A stretch of 5,724 bases of DNA from Alphaproteobacteria bacterium (GTDB taxonomy: Bacteria; Pseudomonadota; Alphaproteobacteria; Rs-D84), in the NCBI GenBank assembly GCA_024402735.1, contig JAKSTE010000034.1, positions 1 to 5,724 of the forward strand, in the 5' to 3' direction. Shown piece by piece: positions 5,255-5,724 of this stretch. Position 1 is the first letter of the stretch. Each line of letters starts with the position of its first letter. A program made the translations under genes and the position numbers. Under the pieces are notes generated by a model that worked only from the letters and a program-made list of their open reading frames with translations, ran no database searches and was not told the origin of the DNA.

Positions 5255-5724
5255 ATGTTGCATGACATTTCAATACTAAACACAGCAAGTAGTTTTTTTA
5301 ATAATATAGCTCTTGTTAGCCCGTTTTTCTTGTTAGTCGGCTTGTTAACAGTACCTTTATATGTAATGGTATATAAATACGGTTTTTGTTTTGTGTCTAA
5401 TTTTGGCTGGAATAAGAATAACCTATTAAATAATATTTGTTTGTGTACCGCTGTCATGTTAATAGTATATTCTATATTATTTGGTGGCAATTACGATGCA
5501 CTACGAGACCATTTCTCTGTATTACCATTTTTAATTGCTATAATACTATTTGGCCTTTCTACTATTTTATCTCATGAATACAATATTCGTAAATATATTG
5601 AACAACTGCATATATCCAACAGAACAAAAATATTAATATTACCATGTTTATTACTATTAATCGCTTTTTCAGGATTACACACTTGGTGGGGAATTCTTTT
5701 ACAACTAAGTTCCTGTGTCAGTGG
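5255..5724 (+). CDS. Multi-pass membrane protein of unknown function (cut by window edge)
   Basis: An open frame of 156 codons from ATG 5255 runs to the right edge without a stop, so the C-terminus is missing. I do not recognise the family. Hydrophobic segments likely to span the membrane lie at about 20-40 (LVSPFFLLVGLLTVPLYVMV), 57-76, 89-106 and 126-141, with a fifth beginning near 145. Polar connections lie between them: KYGFCF..NFGWNKNN near 41-56, GGNYDALRDHF at 77-87 and SHEYNIRKYIEQLHISNRTK at 106-125. Lys/Arg residues occur in each of these connections, so topology is not obvious from the charge pattern. A plausible ribosome site and a TATAAT precede the start, and reading the opposite strand gives only a low-quality antisense frame. 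It is divergent from the methyltransferase operon, with 38 bp between start codons. Confidence 0.72.
   Translation, partial: MLHDISILNTASSFFNNIALVSPFFLLVGLLTVPLYVMVYKYGFCFVSNFGWNKNNLLNNICLCTAVMLIVYSILFGGNYDALRDHFSVLPFLIAIILFGLSTILSHEYNIRKYIEQLHISNRTKILILPCLLLLIAFSGLHTWWGILLQLSSCVS

Noticed and set aside
5209..5490. A 93-residue minus-strand frame.
   Set aside because: It lies antisense to the membrane-protein gene and runs into the start of the methyltransferase. It has no ribosome site, domain or coherent composition, while the + strand frame has membrane-protein periodicity and a ribosome site.

Overview
This is an AT-rich window, roughly one third G+C by eye, densely packed with genes on both strands. 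The gene content suggests an alphaproteobacterium with a compact, AT-drifted genome. The main clue is a membrane-anchored, coiled-coil M23 peptidase directly followed by a small bactofilin, next to a TrmN6-like methyltransferase. The lineage is an inference; there is no rRNA or other phylogenetic marker here. TGA and TAA are both used as stops, so the code looks standard.

Layout. At the left edge, on the minus strand, is the 5' part of a probable YgjP/DUF45-type metallopeptidase (1-176). It overlaps by ATGA the end of a complete but short transketolase (173-1945). Transketolase is divergent from rnhA (RNase HI, + strand, 1982-2410), with only 36 bp between the start codons. rnhA converges on a four-gene minus-strand operon and is separated from it by a hairpin that can terminate in both directions (2411-2437). 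Read in transcription order, that operon is a TrmN6-like tRNA adenine methyltransferase (5216-4515), an M23 peptidase (4518-3238), a bactofilin (3234-2890) and ribose-5-phosphate isomerase B (2887-2441). Its members overlap by 4 bp or are 2-3 bp apart. Divergent from the operon, on the + strand, a multi-pass membrane protein of unknown function starts at 5255 and runs off the right edge.

How the genes relate. Bactofilin and M23 peptidase form a recognised cell-shape module, in which a cytoskeletal scaffold localises a peptidoglycan endopeptidase. Transketolase and RpiB both belong to the non-oxidative pentose phosphate pathway, although they lie in different transcription units. RNase HI and TrmN6 are housekeeping nucleic-acid enzymes.

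The most interesting non-coding signal is that both divergent intergenic gaps (1946-1981 and 5217-5254) look alike. In each, a -10-like hexamer on one strand lies almost directly opposite one on the other strand. In each, the minus-strand gene lacks a Shine-Dalgarno sequence and its predicted transcript would begin at or within 1-2 nt of the start codon (leaderless), while the plus-strand gene has a normal Shine-Dalgarno. I found no tRNA, rRNA, insertion sequence, CRISPR array or phage gene, and no clear new multi-gene system.
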